A DNA stretch of 64,000 bases from Rhizaria sp. SCN 62-66 (Eukaryota > Rhizaria, unplaced). Numbering within the stretch: position 1 is the first letter of the stretch; every line of letters starts with the position of its first letter. The DNA is taken from positions 62,001-126,000 of the forward strand of contig MEDY01000009.1 of the NCBI GenBank assembly GCA_001724265.1, written 5' to 3'. This document shows positions 1 through 12,200 of this stretch, piece after piece. The notes beneath the pieces were generated by a model. The model was not told the DNA's origin. It did not search any database and saw nothing but the letters and a program-made list of their open reading frames with translations. A program made the translations under genes and the position numbers.

Positions 1-278
1 TCAGATAAGTGTTTATTATTGGTTGTTGTTGCGCGTAATCAGAGACGCTGTACACACAAAAATATGAGAAAAGAACAATGCAGTTGATTCACGTATGTTG
101 CTTGTGCTTGTAAACGAAAAAGAAACATTACTAAGAAAAAAACACAAATTGACGTGAAAACGGATGAAATTAGAATTGGTATGGGTATTACCGAGAAAGA
201 AACGACGCTTAATACAACAATGACTTGTTTTCCTAATTGGTAATCATGAGTTGTACTGATGAAGCACATGTGCCCATT
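1..278. other. AT-rich flank, 3' side of CFAP43
   Basis: AT-rich non-coding DNA downstream of the minus-strand CFAP43 stop codon (TAA at 281-279). It should contain the 3' UTR of that gene. I see no convincing gene here; short open frames are what AT-rich sequence gives by chance. Confidence 0.6.
12..17 (-). terminator. candidate poly(A) signal AATAAA for CFAP43
   Basis: The plus strand reads TTTATT, so the minus strand carries AATAAA about 260 nt after the CFAP43 stop codon. A hexamer of this kind is expected occasionally by chance in AT-rich DNA, and no matching AATAAA was noticed just after the other genes. It is therefore a candidate only. Confidence 0.25.
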
Positions 279-3200
279 TTAGAACTTAACTCCAGTCGTG
301 GTGCTCGCGCGAGTGGGCCTGATGTCAGGCAGCGAGCTGGGGACGGCGCCGCTGCCGTTGACGCCACCGGTGGTGCTGGGGCGCGACTGCGGGGCGAACG
401 AGCCCGATAGTGAGGGCCCGCCGCGCGAGCGGAGGTCCATGCGTGCGAGCCCCAGCGCCTGCGGGGACTGCGCGCCGCCCACACCGCCGATGGAGCTAGC
501 GAAGCCGGCGGCGGTGCTGGGCGGCGAGAAGGCCGGGAGCTCGGAGCCGGGCAGCGGGGGCAGCGCGGCGAAGGTACGGCGGCGCAGCGCCTCGAGCTGC
601 GTGCGCAGGAAGGCGATCTCGCGCGACTGCAGCTTGGCGAGGTCCACCAGCTGGCGCCGCATCGTCACCTCCTTCATCTTGCGGCCCTGGCCGGAGCTGG
701 CGTGGTCGCCAATCACGTCCGTCACCGCCGCGGCCGCGGCCGCAGTCGTGCCCGCGCCGGGGGGCGCGTTGACGGTGCCTGCGGCAACGGCGGCGAGCAC
801 GGCCTCGAGGCTCTCGGCCGCGGCGGGCTCGAGTCCCAGGTCGCCCTCGACGTCCATGGCCAGCGCGACGATGTTGGGCATGCCGCCGTCGGCGCCCTGT
901 AGCGCCGTCGCGGTGCCCGGACGGCTGCCGCGGGACATCGGGCGCGGCGCGGCGCGCGAGGCGGGACGCGGGCCGGAGCCGGAGCGCAGAGTGGCGACGT
1001 GCGCGCGCTCCGCCACAGCCGCGGCGAGCAGCTTGACTGTCGAGATAAGTCTCGCGTTCTCGCGCTGGCGCTGGCCCGCGGCCGCGGCGAGCTGTGCCAG
1101 AGTATCCTGGCGCACGCGGAGACGGCCGCCCGCGGTCAGGCGCGCGAAGTCGACCTGGCGCTCGAGCTGCGCCTGCGTGGCGGCCTGCGCGGCTGACTGC
1201 GCGTGCGCGTCCGCCTCCTCAGTTTCAGCACGGAAGAAGGCCTCCGCGTCGCCACCCTCGGCGCCCGGCTCGCCCTTGGCGCTGGCGGCGCGCACCGCTG
1301 CCTGCAGTGACTTAGTTACGCGCAGCAGGTGCAGCTCGGCGGTCAGGTCGGCGGCGTCGGCGCGCTCAAGCTCGAGACGAACCAGGTCGCGCGCAGAGGC
1401 GGCGTTGGCAACCTTACCCTCGGCGCGCTGGCGCATGCGATTGACCTTCTCGTTGCCGGCGACGGTGACGGCGGCGTTGAGCGCGTGGACCCACTTGAGC
1501 GGGCACAGCAGAGCGTCTGAGCGGTCCGGCACCACGGCCACGGCGAGCGCGCCCAGCGCGGACGACGAGGCCTCCTCTGCGACCGTGGTGGCGCCGAAGC
1601 CCGCAGCGTCGAGCTCCACGGAGCCGTTCTGCAGCGAGATGGTGAGTTCGCAGTCGAGCGGGGAGCGCACGGTGCCGGAGACGGTGAGACCCGCAGCGAC
1701 GCAGGCCGGCGAGGGCGCCACGGCGGCCGCGAGGCGCGCGCGCGCGAGACGGCGGCGCGCGCGCTGCATCACGGCGGCGTCCTCGGAGGCCTCGGACACG
1801 GCGAGCGTGAGCGCGTCGTAGCTGTGCGCGAGCTCCATGAGGAAGTCGGCCAGACGCTGGCAGCGCAGCTCGCGCTCCCATTGAGCGCGGCGACGCCTGG
1901 CGAGCGTGCGGCGCCACTCGGACGGGCCCGTGCCGGCAGCGGCGCCAGCGGCAGCAGCGGCGACCGCGGCGGCAGCGAGGTCGTCGTCGGCCGAGTCGGA
2001 CGAGGTCGCGCCCGCGGCGTCGGGGTCGGCGCTGGCAGCGTCGGTCATCCACGCCAGCGCGTCGCCCGCGGCCGCGAGGCCGGCGCCGGCCGTGGCGGCG
2101 GCACCGGGGACAGCGACGACCGCAGCCGGGTATGGGTAGAGGAACGGCAGCGGCGCAGACATGGCGGCGGTCACCGCGGCGGCGAGAGCTGCGGCGGCGG
2201 GGCCGGAGGCAGCGGTGCCGGGCGGGGCAGACGCCGCAGCGGCAGCGAGGCCGGTGGTGACCGCGGAGGCGGCGGCGAGCGCGACGGCGACGTTGGTGGA
2301 GCCGAGCGAGGGCAGGGCCGCGGACGCCAGCGGCGCGGTGAGCACCGAGACTGGGTGCCACTGCATCGCGGGCGACAGGCTCGCGGCCACGACGCCCGCG
2401 CCGGCACTGCCAGCACCGCCGGCGCGGCTGCGGGGGCCGCCGCGAGCGGAGCCGGTGCGCGCGCCAGAGAGCGCAGTCGCGGCGCGGCCAGTACGGGTCG
2501 CGTTGACCGAGCTACCAGCAGCCGCGGCGGCCGCGGCGGAGGCGAATGCGCCGCCCGTGCCGCCGTGGCTCGAGGCGATGGCACGGGCGCCGTACGCGGC
2601 GAGCACGTGCCAGAGCGGCGACAGCGGCGTGCGCGTGAAGGTCGCAGCGCCGGCCGCGGCTGGCGCGGCGGTGAAGAAGGGCGCGAGGATCGCGGCCAGT
2701 GGCACCGGCGCGGCGGACGGAGAGGCCATGTGCAGCGCGGCGACGGGGCCCGACTGCGCGCCGTAAAGCAGCGCGTGCGCCGGCGACGCCCACGGCTGGC
2801 GCGCGCCAGGCAGCGTGAGCGGCGCGTCGCTCTGCACAGCGGACGTCGCCGTGGACTGCGACGCACCGGAGAGCAGCGCGCGGACCTGCGCGGTGAGCGG
2901 GCCCGCGGTAGTGTTGACCGCGGCCGTCGAGGCAGACGCGACGACGCCACCGTCCATCATGCCGTCGGCGTCGCCGTCGGGGCTGGCCCCGCTGGCGGCG
3001 TCCTCGTAGGGCGCGCCCGTCGCGGGGTCGATAGGCACCGCGGCGGCCACGGGCACGGGATAGTGCGCGACCATGACAGCGCCCAGCGCTAGCACCGACT
3101 GGTACAGCAGCGCGTGCGTGAACACGGGCGGACGGCGGCGCTGGCGCACCCACTTGAGGCCCGCGTCGACCATGGTGGGCACCGCGGCAGCGGGGACGAG

Positions 3201-6200
3201 GATCGTCGCCTCAGAGGTCAGGTCGCGGCGCATGCTGCGGTCCGCGTCCGCCGCGGCGGCCACGGCGCTGTACAGCGCGCGCGCGCCCGACTGCAGCAGC
3301 ACGGCGGCGTGGCCCAGCGCGGCCTGCGCGGTGTGGCGCTCGCGCTGGAGCGCGCCGCAGCGGGCATTGACCAGCGCGGTCTCGGTGGCGAGCTGCTCGG
3401 CGCGGACGGCGTCGCGCGCAAGCCCGGCGACGGCGAGCTCGTGCTCGAGCACCGCCTTGACAAACACCACGCGCGCCTTGGCCAGCGAGGTGAGGTGCGC
3501 GGTGAAGCGCTTGACGACGGCGGCGACGTCGGAGCGAAGCTTGGCAAGCTCCGTCTGCAGCACCTTGCGGCGCTTCTCGCGATCGTCCTGCACGCCGCGC
3601 AGCTTCTTCTCGTACGCCGTGTAATCGATCGTTTGCTGCTCGTTCAGCAGCGACACGTCCACCGTGCCGTCGGGGTTCAACACGATCACGCCCTCCGCGG
3701 CGGCGGCGGCAGCGGCAGCGGCAGCGGCGGCGGCGGCCATGTGGGGCGGCAGCGAGGGCGGTGGCGGCACGGGCTCGGCGGGCGCCTCGTCGCGGCCCTC
3801 AGCGGCAGCCAGCGCGGCGGCCTCCGCGTCGACCATCCACTCAGGCTTAGCCTTGTCGAGCTCGGCCACCCACACGTCGACCACGGACTGCACGATGCCG
3901 GCCACACCCGATTGCAGCTGTCCACCACGCAGCATCTGCTGCAGGCCGCGCTGCGGGTCCGCGCCGTCGTCGGCGTCGCCCGCGGCGGCGCGGCGCGCGG
4001 CCTCCTCGGCCTGCTGCTTGGCCGCGGCGGCGCGCTCCTTGGCCGAGAGCACCTTGGGCGCCTTGATCGCCGCGTCGGGCACGGTCAGCACCAGCAGCGG
4101 GTCCTCGCGCTCGTCCTGCAGCGGCGTGAAGAGCGGCACGGCGGCCGCAGGCGTTGCGCCGGCGGCGTCGCCCGCGCCCGGCAGGATGTGCCCGTGCGCG
4201 GCAAGGTGATCCTGCGCCAGCCGCAACAGCTCGACCTCGGCCTGCGCCTCGCGCACGCGCCGCGTCTTGTCCGCGACGACCTCGCAGTCGCGCTTCTTCT
4301 GCGCCGCAGCCTGCTCGACCAGCGCGTTGAAGGCGCGCTGGAAGCCCAGCATGCGCGCGCGCAGCAGCACAGCCTGTGTGCGCTTCTGGCGCGGCGACAG
4401 GCACTCGAGCGGGTGCATCAGCGCCGGCAGCGGGATTCCCGACATGGGGCCCGACGCTGACGCCGCCGAGGAGCCGTTGCGGTCTCCGGCAGACACGTCG
4501 TCGTCGTTGTCGGCGCGGCGGCCCGTCTTGGCGGCGGCACCCTCGTCGCCGTCCGCACCGTCGCCGTCCGCGTCACCGGTGGACGCGGTGGCGGCGGCGG
4601 AGGCGCGGGCGTTCTTGGCGGCATTCTTGCCCGCCGCAGCGCCCTTGGCACCGGCAGCGCTCTTACGCGCGCCAGAGCCGCCCGCGGCGCCGTCGGCGTC
4701 CTCCTCCTCGGCGGCCTCGGCGTCGGGGCGCAGGATGCGCGAGTCGTAGCACTGCTGCAGCGGGTCCGGCATCGTCACCGGGGAGGCGTTGAGCACCCAC
4801 TGCGCGCGCTGCGTCAGCGTCCACGGCCGCCACAGCGCCGTTGCCACGTGCGAGCCGCCGCCGTTGGCCGCGGAGGCCGCGCCCGCGCCGGCGCTCGCTC
4901 TCGCCCGCGCTGCAGCGGTCAGGACAGTGCCCGCGGAGGCCGAGCCGTTGCCGCGGGAGGACTCCTGCATGGCAATGGCCTGGCAGTACCAACGCTGCTC
5001 CATCGAGGCCATGAAGCGCAGGTGCAGCACCTGCGCCGTGCGGCGCTGCTCGTCGGCCGGCACGCGCCGCAGCGGGAAGTTGGCCACCTCGACGGCGGGC
5101 ACGGGCGCCGCGGCCGCGGGGGCGCCGCCAGGGGAGGCGAAGGACGGCGCGGGCGCGGCGGGGGCCGGCAGTGAGGTCATCGAGACGACGACCTTGCCCA
5201 TGACCTCCATGCCATCGACGCACTGCGCCTTGATGCGGTGCGCAATCATGCGCCGCGCCACGATCGCGCGCTCGGCGGCCTCGCGCACGCGCACCACGGC
5301 GGCCGCGGCCCGGCGGCGCAGCGCGGCCGCGAGCGCGACGTCGACGGTGAACTCGGCCAGCGGCAGCCGCTCGAGCGTGCCCGCGCGCTCGTTGCGCGCC
5401 ACCAGTCCCATGAACGCCTTGCGGAACTTGGCCAGCCCGGAGACAACGGCGTCGCGTGCGGCAGTCGCAGCGGCGGCGGCTGCCGCGGCATTGGCGCGCG
5501 CGATGGCAGCGGCGGCCGCGGAGCTCGCAGCGCCATCGCCGTTCGCAGCGGCGCCGTCGGCGTCGTCAGCGTTAGCGCCGTTGACGCGGTCGAGCGCGGC
5601 CAGCGCGGCGTCCTGGTCCGCGGCCTCGGCGAGCCCTGCGAGCACGCCGCCGTAGCCCAGTGACGCGCGGCGGCGGCTCGACTGGAAGCCGCCCGCGGGG
5701 GCTGCAGCAGACGCAGCGGCGGCTGCCACGGCGGCGGCCTGCGCGGCGGCAGCGCCCTCGGGGTCGTCATGCGCCGAGATGGACGCGGCGGTCGCGGCGG
5801 CGGCGGCGGCGGCGGCGGCGAGCTCCTTGGCCGAGGCGCTGACGCCGATGGGGCCCGTGCGCAGCGTGACCAGCGGCATCGCGGAGGCCGGGGCGGCGGC
5901 AGCAGGGGCGTTAGCGGCCACGGCGGCGGCGGCGCTGCCGGGTGCGGGCGCGGCGGGCTCGCTGGGCGCGGCCGAGACAAGCTCGACAGCGGAGTTGAGG
6001 GTGACCTCAGCGTGCGCCATCGAGACCGAGCCCCAGACCGCAGCGGCGATGCCCGGCGGCAGCACGGGGCCCACCGCAGCGGAGCCAGAGCCGGAGCCAG
6101 AGTTGCGGCTGGCGGGCGCGGGGATGCAGAGCGCGTGGCGGCTCAGCGCGGTAGCCAGCACGTCAAGCGTCTGCGCGCGCACCGAGGCGGGCGTGCGGAC

Positions 6201-9200
6201 CGCGGCTGCGGCGCGCGTGGCCAGGGCGGAGCGCATCGCGATGGCCGACTGGGCCGCGGCGGCGGCGCGGCCGTGGAGGCCGGTGTTCTGCAGCGCCGCG
6301 TGCGCGCGCACAAGCACCTTGCTCATGTCCCAGACCAGCGCGGCGCCCTCGCCGTCCACGGCGTCGGCGCGCGCGGCCGCGGCGGCCAGCGCGTCGGCGG
6401 GCGCGGTCGCGGGCAGCGCGCCAAAGGCCGCGGGCGCGGCAGCTGCGGCAGAGCCCGTGGTGGCGAGGTAGCGGCCCTCAGCGGTGAAGGCCAGCGACGC
6501 GGCGGCGCCAGTCAGCGCGGCGGCCACGGCGCGCGCGTTGGCGCGGCCGCTGGCGGGGAGCGCGGCGGGGAGCGCGGCGGACAGCGCGGCGCCGGCGGCG
6601 GGCGCGTGCGCCGAGAAGGCCATGAGGCAGCGCAGCGCGACGGTACGTGTGGGCCGCGAGTTAAGCGCGTAGCCGCCGCCCAGGTGCACGCCGTAGCACA
6701 GCGGCGCCAGTGCCTCCTGCTCGTGCGCCGCGCTGGCGGCCGCGGCGGCGGCGGACTGCAGCGAGCCGTCGGTGGTGAGCACGAACGAGTTGCGGCGGGG
6801 CGCTCTGGCCAGCGCGGCGGCCGTGATGCCTGCGGTGGCGTCCTCCCCGTCCTCGTCGCCGTCGTCATGGTCGCTCTCAGACGGCGGCGCGGTGCCCGCC
6901 TCCTCGGCGGCCGCGATCGCGGCGGCGCGGCGCTCGGCGACGGCGCGCACGCGGGCGGCCTTGTTTGCGGCGACCGCGGCGGCCTGGCGACGCGTGGCCA
7001 GCGCGCGCGCGGCGGTCATCATGAGCGGCGCCGACAACGCCGCCTGCTGCTGCTGCAGCTGCGCAGAGAGCTGCGCGGCGTCGCCCCCGGGCAGCGTGAC
7101 CGACACGTCGCCGCCGCCCAGAGCCGCGACGCCCGAGAGCGTGGCGGCCGTGAGCAGCGAGGCCGCGGCGGCCGAGGCCGAGGACGAGGAGCCGACAGCG
7201 CCGATGAGCCCCGGCGTCGTGGTCACGCCCGTCGCCGCGGCCGCGGTCGCCGTGGTGATGTTGTGCAGCGCCGTGCTCGCGCACGTCTCGGGGTCTGCGA
7301 TGTCCACGCCGCGGATCGCCAGGGGGCGCCCGCCGTCGGCGCTGGTCGGGGACCGCGGGCCGCCCGCAGACGACGCCGCGTTGGCGCCCGCGGCGGCCGC
7401 GGCCACGGGTCCGGGGTCGACGGCCGCGAGCGTGACGGTGCCGTCGGCCGCGGCGACGGCAAAGAGCGAGAGCCCGGGGAAGGCGTGCGAGAAGGGCGCG
7501 AAGGCGGCCGCGAGGGGCAGCGCGGGCATGGCGTCCGACTGCGCGGCGAGACACAGGCGGCCGTCGGGCAGCACCTGAACGGCGCGCAGCACGCGGTCTG
7601 CGCACAGCAGCAGCGCGAAGCTCAGCGCGGCGTCGGCACCTACGGGCACCGGGGCCGCGGGGCCCGCCGCCGTCGCCGGCGGTTGCAGCGGCGCGTGCAT
7701 GGCGGCGGCCGAGGGCAGCGTCGCGGCAATGTGGTGCGGCACGGCCTCGGCGGCGACGGCAGCGACGGGCAACACCGTCGCCACGGGCCGCAGCGCGGAG
7801 CGGCGCAGCGCCAGGTCGCGCGACGACGGGTGGTGGTACGCTGAAGGCGGGCGCGCGACGATGACGCGGCCCTTGGTCGTCAGGAACGCGATGCGCTCGA
7901 AGAACACGCCGCCGCCTACGGCCGCGGGCGCAGCGGCGGACGCGGCGGCGCCGTCAGACGCGGAGCCAGCTGCGGGCGCGGCGGCGGTGGCAAGGGGCGC
8001 GGAGGCGGGCAGCCAGCGCACGATGTGGACGCTCTCCTTGCGCATCGCGTCCGCGGCCACCTGCGCGGCCGCGGAGTAGCCCGCTGCAGTGACCGTGGGC
8101 GCGCCCGACACCACCACCAACCTCGCGCTGTCGCAGACACTCGCGGGCGCGCTCGCGGCGCCCGCGGGCTTGTCCGAGCCCAAGCGCGCGCCGCGGGCCG
8201 GGGCCGGCGCGGGGGGTGCGTCGGGGTCGGTGAGCAGCTCGTCGTGGTTGGCCACGGCGAGGACCTCGAGGTCGGCGGTGCGGATGAACACGGTGCAGTC
8301 GCGCGAGGAGACCGCGAAGACGTCGCCGTCGGTGTTGAACACAACGGACCGCACCAGCCCGGCCGCGTCCACGTCCGCGCCAGCGTCAGCGCCGCTGCCA
8401 CTGACAAGCACAGCATCAACGGCGGAGCCGGCGCCGGCGGAGGACTGGGGGTCGTCGCCGAGAGGAAACGCGTCGTCGTCGGCTGCGGCGGCCACGGCGG
8501 AGGCGGCGACCGCGGAGGCGGCGTCGGTGGCGGGCGTGTGCGCGGGGAAGAGGCGACGCGACCACACGAGGCGCATCGCGGTGGGCTCGGAGATGTCGAC
8601 GACGTTGACGCCGCCGTGCAGCGTGCCCACCACCAACAGCGAGCCGTCGGGGCACACGGCGGCCGCGGTGGCCGGCGCCGACGTGGGGTACACGCCCAGC
8701 AGCGCGCGCGGCGCCACGGCCCATACGGCCACGGGCGCGGTCAGCCCCCACGTCAGCACGCACGACGACGAGTCGCGCGCCGCGGCGCGGGCCAGCGCGC
8801 CCGACTGCGCGGCCCCCGCGGCGCCGTTCGCGCCGGCGCCCGTGCCGCCGGTGGCCGCGTTGAGCTCGTTGGTCGCGGCGGCCGCGGCGAAGGCGGCGGC
8901 GGTCGCGCGCGTGCGGCGGGCGCGCGCGAGCGCCTCTGCGGCCGCAGAGCCCGGCGCTGCAAAGGGCAGCGCGATGGTGTTGGTGCCGCGCGACCAGGGC
9001 GCCAGTGCAGAGGCCGCCAGCTGCGCCTGCTGCAGCTGCGTGTCGCCAGCGGTGCCGGGGGCCGCGACCGCGTTCGGCGGCATCAGAAAGGGCGTCTTGC
9101 TGTTGCTGCCGCTGCCAGTAGAGACAGTGGCGGCGGCAGAGGCGAGTGTGAGCGCGTACATGTGCTGCAGACCGGGCGCCGCGGCGAGCGGGAAGGTGCC

Positions 9201-12200
9201 GAGCGCGGTGACGTCGAAGATGGAGCCCAGCAGCAACGCCACAGCGGCGTTAAACAGGCGCTCCTCTTGCTCCGCAGTCGCCGCCAGCGCCACGGGGTCA
9301 ATGTCCTCGTCGTCGTCGCCGTCACCGTTGTCATCGTCGTCGTCGTCCTCGCCGTTGTTGTCGTCGAGCGAGCCGGCAATGACGCCGTCGCCCGCGGCGG
9401 CCGCGGCCTCGGCGGCGCGCCGCGCGCGGCGGCCCCCGCGCGCGTTGCGGCGCGCGATGGTGTGCAGGTCGAGCGAGGGCAGCGCGGCGCCGAGGCCCTG
9501 GAGGATGCGCACGGCGGCCGCGCCCGAGGGCGGCAGCGCGGCGATGGCGGCCGGGGAAAGCCCGGTGGACGCGGCTGCAGCGGCCTCGGCGGTCAGATGC
9601 GAGGCGCCCGAGTGGCGGCGCGCGGTGCTGCCCGCGCCCGCGGCGGCGCTGGCGGCCTCGGCTGCGGCCAGCGCGGCGGGGGCGGCGGCGAGCGCGGCCG
9701 TGGCGGCCGAGTTGGCGGCCGCGGCGGGATCCGGCGAGTTGAGAAAGCTCTTCCAGTACGCAAAAGCGTCCGCGACGACGCGGCGCGCGTGTGTCAGCAC
9801 GCGCGGCTGGCCGACAACTTGCACGCGCCGCAGCAGCCCACCCGCGGTGAGCACCACGTACGACGTGAAGTCTGGCGCGAACGCCAGCGACGCCACGGCC
9901 GAGCTGTTAGCGGCGGCGGGGAACGCGGAGGACGCAGACAGCGGCGCCGTCAGCGCGGCGGCCATCAGCGCGGCGGGGCTGCCGGGCGCCGCGGCGGGCG
10001 ACAGCACGGCGGCCGCGAGCGTGGCCAGCGCGGCAGTGGGGGGCGCGTAGAAAGGCGGCAGAACGCCGCCTGCGCCCGCGGGCAGCGTCGGGGGCGCGCC
10101 TGCGGTGCCTGGCGCGGCCTCAGCCTCGTCGTGCGTCGCCGTTGTGGCGGCGTTGGCGGCGGACTCAGCAGCGGCGGGCGAGGGCAGGCGGTGTCGGTAC
10201 ACGCAGAGCGCGCCCAGCGCGGCGGCCGCGGCGGCCGGGGCGGGCAGCACGCGGCCGGCGGCCCCGGGGCACGGCAGCGGCGGCGGCGAGGGCAGCGCGG
10301 CCACCCACGCCGCCGCGGCGTCGGCTGCCGACAGCGACGGCGCCAGCGGTCCGTCTCTTGTCGCGGCCGCGGTGACCGAGGCCGAGACAGCGGTGGTCGT
10401 CGTCGCCGTCGCAGACGCGGTCGCCGCAGCAGCGCCGTCAGTCGAGGGGCCGTAGGGCACGAGCGCGGTACTGTTGGCCGCAGCGGCCGCGGCAGCAGCA
10501 GCAGCAGCAGCAGCAGCGGCAGCGGCGGCGGCGTGCGAGGCCGCGAAGCCGGGCGGCGGTGCAAAGACCTGCGCCAGCGCGGCGAGCGAGACCCACACGG
10601 CCGTGTCGTTGTGCGTGCCGACGAGCAGGTGCGCACGGCACAGCGCCAGCGCGGGCGCGTGCGCCGCCAGGTGCGCCAGCGCGGCGGCGGGCGCGGCGCG
10701 GGCCAGAGCGGGCAACAGCGCGGCGGCGGGGGCGGCCGCACAACCGGCGGGGGCGCCGGCGGCGGCGGGCGCGGCGGCGAGGTCGAGCAGTGCGGCCAAG
10801 GGCGAGATGGGCTCGTCGGCGTCCGCGGGGTCCGCGTTGAGGCGGGCCAGCGCGCGGGCCGTGGCGGTGCGCGCGCGCCACAGCGCGGCGTCGCCGTCGA
10901 CGTCGGCGAGCGCCAGCACCGTCGGCACGGACAGCGCCACCAGCGCGCGCACCGCGCGGGCCGCCGCCGAGACGCGGCCGTCGCCGCTGCCGGCGTGCGC
11001 GCTTGATGAGTCCATCGCGGCGGTGGCGGCGGCGGCGGCGGGGGAGCCGGCGTGGAGCACATGGTTGATGACGCCGGCCTCGGCCTCGGTGAAGAGCACC
11101 GTCGACACGCTGTGTGCGGCGCCCGACGCCGCGGCCACGGTCGCGTTGCCCGAGCACGCGGCGCCGGAGACGAGCGCCGAGGCCTGCACGAACGGCAACT
11201 TGCGCGGCGCGTCAAACGCGTGCTGCTCGCCGTCGTCGGCCGCGCTGTTAGCGAGCGCGTTGCTGACCGGCGGCGCGAGCATGCCGGCCGTGGGACGCAG
11301 CGGCTCGGAGCCGCTGGCCAGCGCGAGCGGCGTCGCGCCCGCCGCGGGCGTCACGCGCGGGACCACCAGCGCGGGCGCGGCGACCGTGAGCACGGCGCCC
11401 AGCACCGTCGACAGCGCCACGGTCCCCGCCGCGATCCACGCGTGCGCCGCCACGGACCGCGCGGCGGCGGCGGCGACTGCGCCGGGCAGCGACGTCAGCG
11501 CGGACAGGTACGGCGTCGCTACGGCCAGCGCGTCCAGCTCCGCGGCGTCCAGCGCGGGGCTCGCGGCCAGCGCGGCGGCGGCGGCGGACGCCTGGCTGTC
11601 GCGGTGGCCGCGGCGGCTGCCGCCATGACGACCGCGGCTATGGCGATCGAAGCCGTCGTCGTCTCTGGGCGAGCCCAGGTCCGAGCCGGAGCCGCTGGCG
11701 CGGTACCGCGGGTTGTTCTCATCCGCGTCGTCGTCCGTCTCGCCGCCGCTGTGATCGCGCTCGCCCTGCTGCGGCGCGGCGGCCGCGGCCTCAGCGCGCG
11801 CGTGGCGCTGGACCGACGCGCGCACGGTCTCGGCGAAGACGTCAGCGGCGGCGGGGCCCGAGGTGCGCTGGCGTGCGAGCTGCTCCTCGGCGCCGGGCAG
11901 CGCGACGTCGACGGCCGTAAGCACAGGGTTGAAGGCGCCGCGCAAGAAGGGGCCCACGGACCAGAGCGTGGCGCGGCCGCACGCGGTGATCGTGAGCAGC
12001 TCGCCGCGGTTGAACGGGTTGAACGACACCACACACGCCGCGCGGGCCTGCGCGCGCGCCAGGGAGCCCAGGGCCGCCGTGCTGGCTTGCGCCGCGGCCG
12101 CTGCGGCGGCGTCGGCGGCGGTCGTGTCACCGCCCAGCGCGCTCATGGCGGCCGCCGCGGCCGCGGGGTCGTCCGACTCGGCCGCAGCGGCCGCAGCGTC

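Noticed and set aside
8025-11006. 993-codon open frame on the plus strand inside CFAP43
   Set aside because: It is antisense to a recognised gene, Arg/Gly-rich, has no family blocks, and is the expected by-product of GC-saturated codons.
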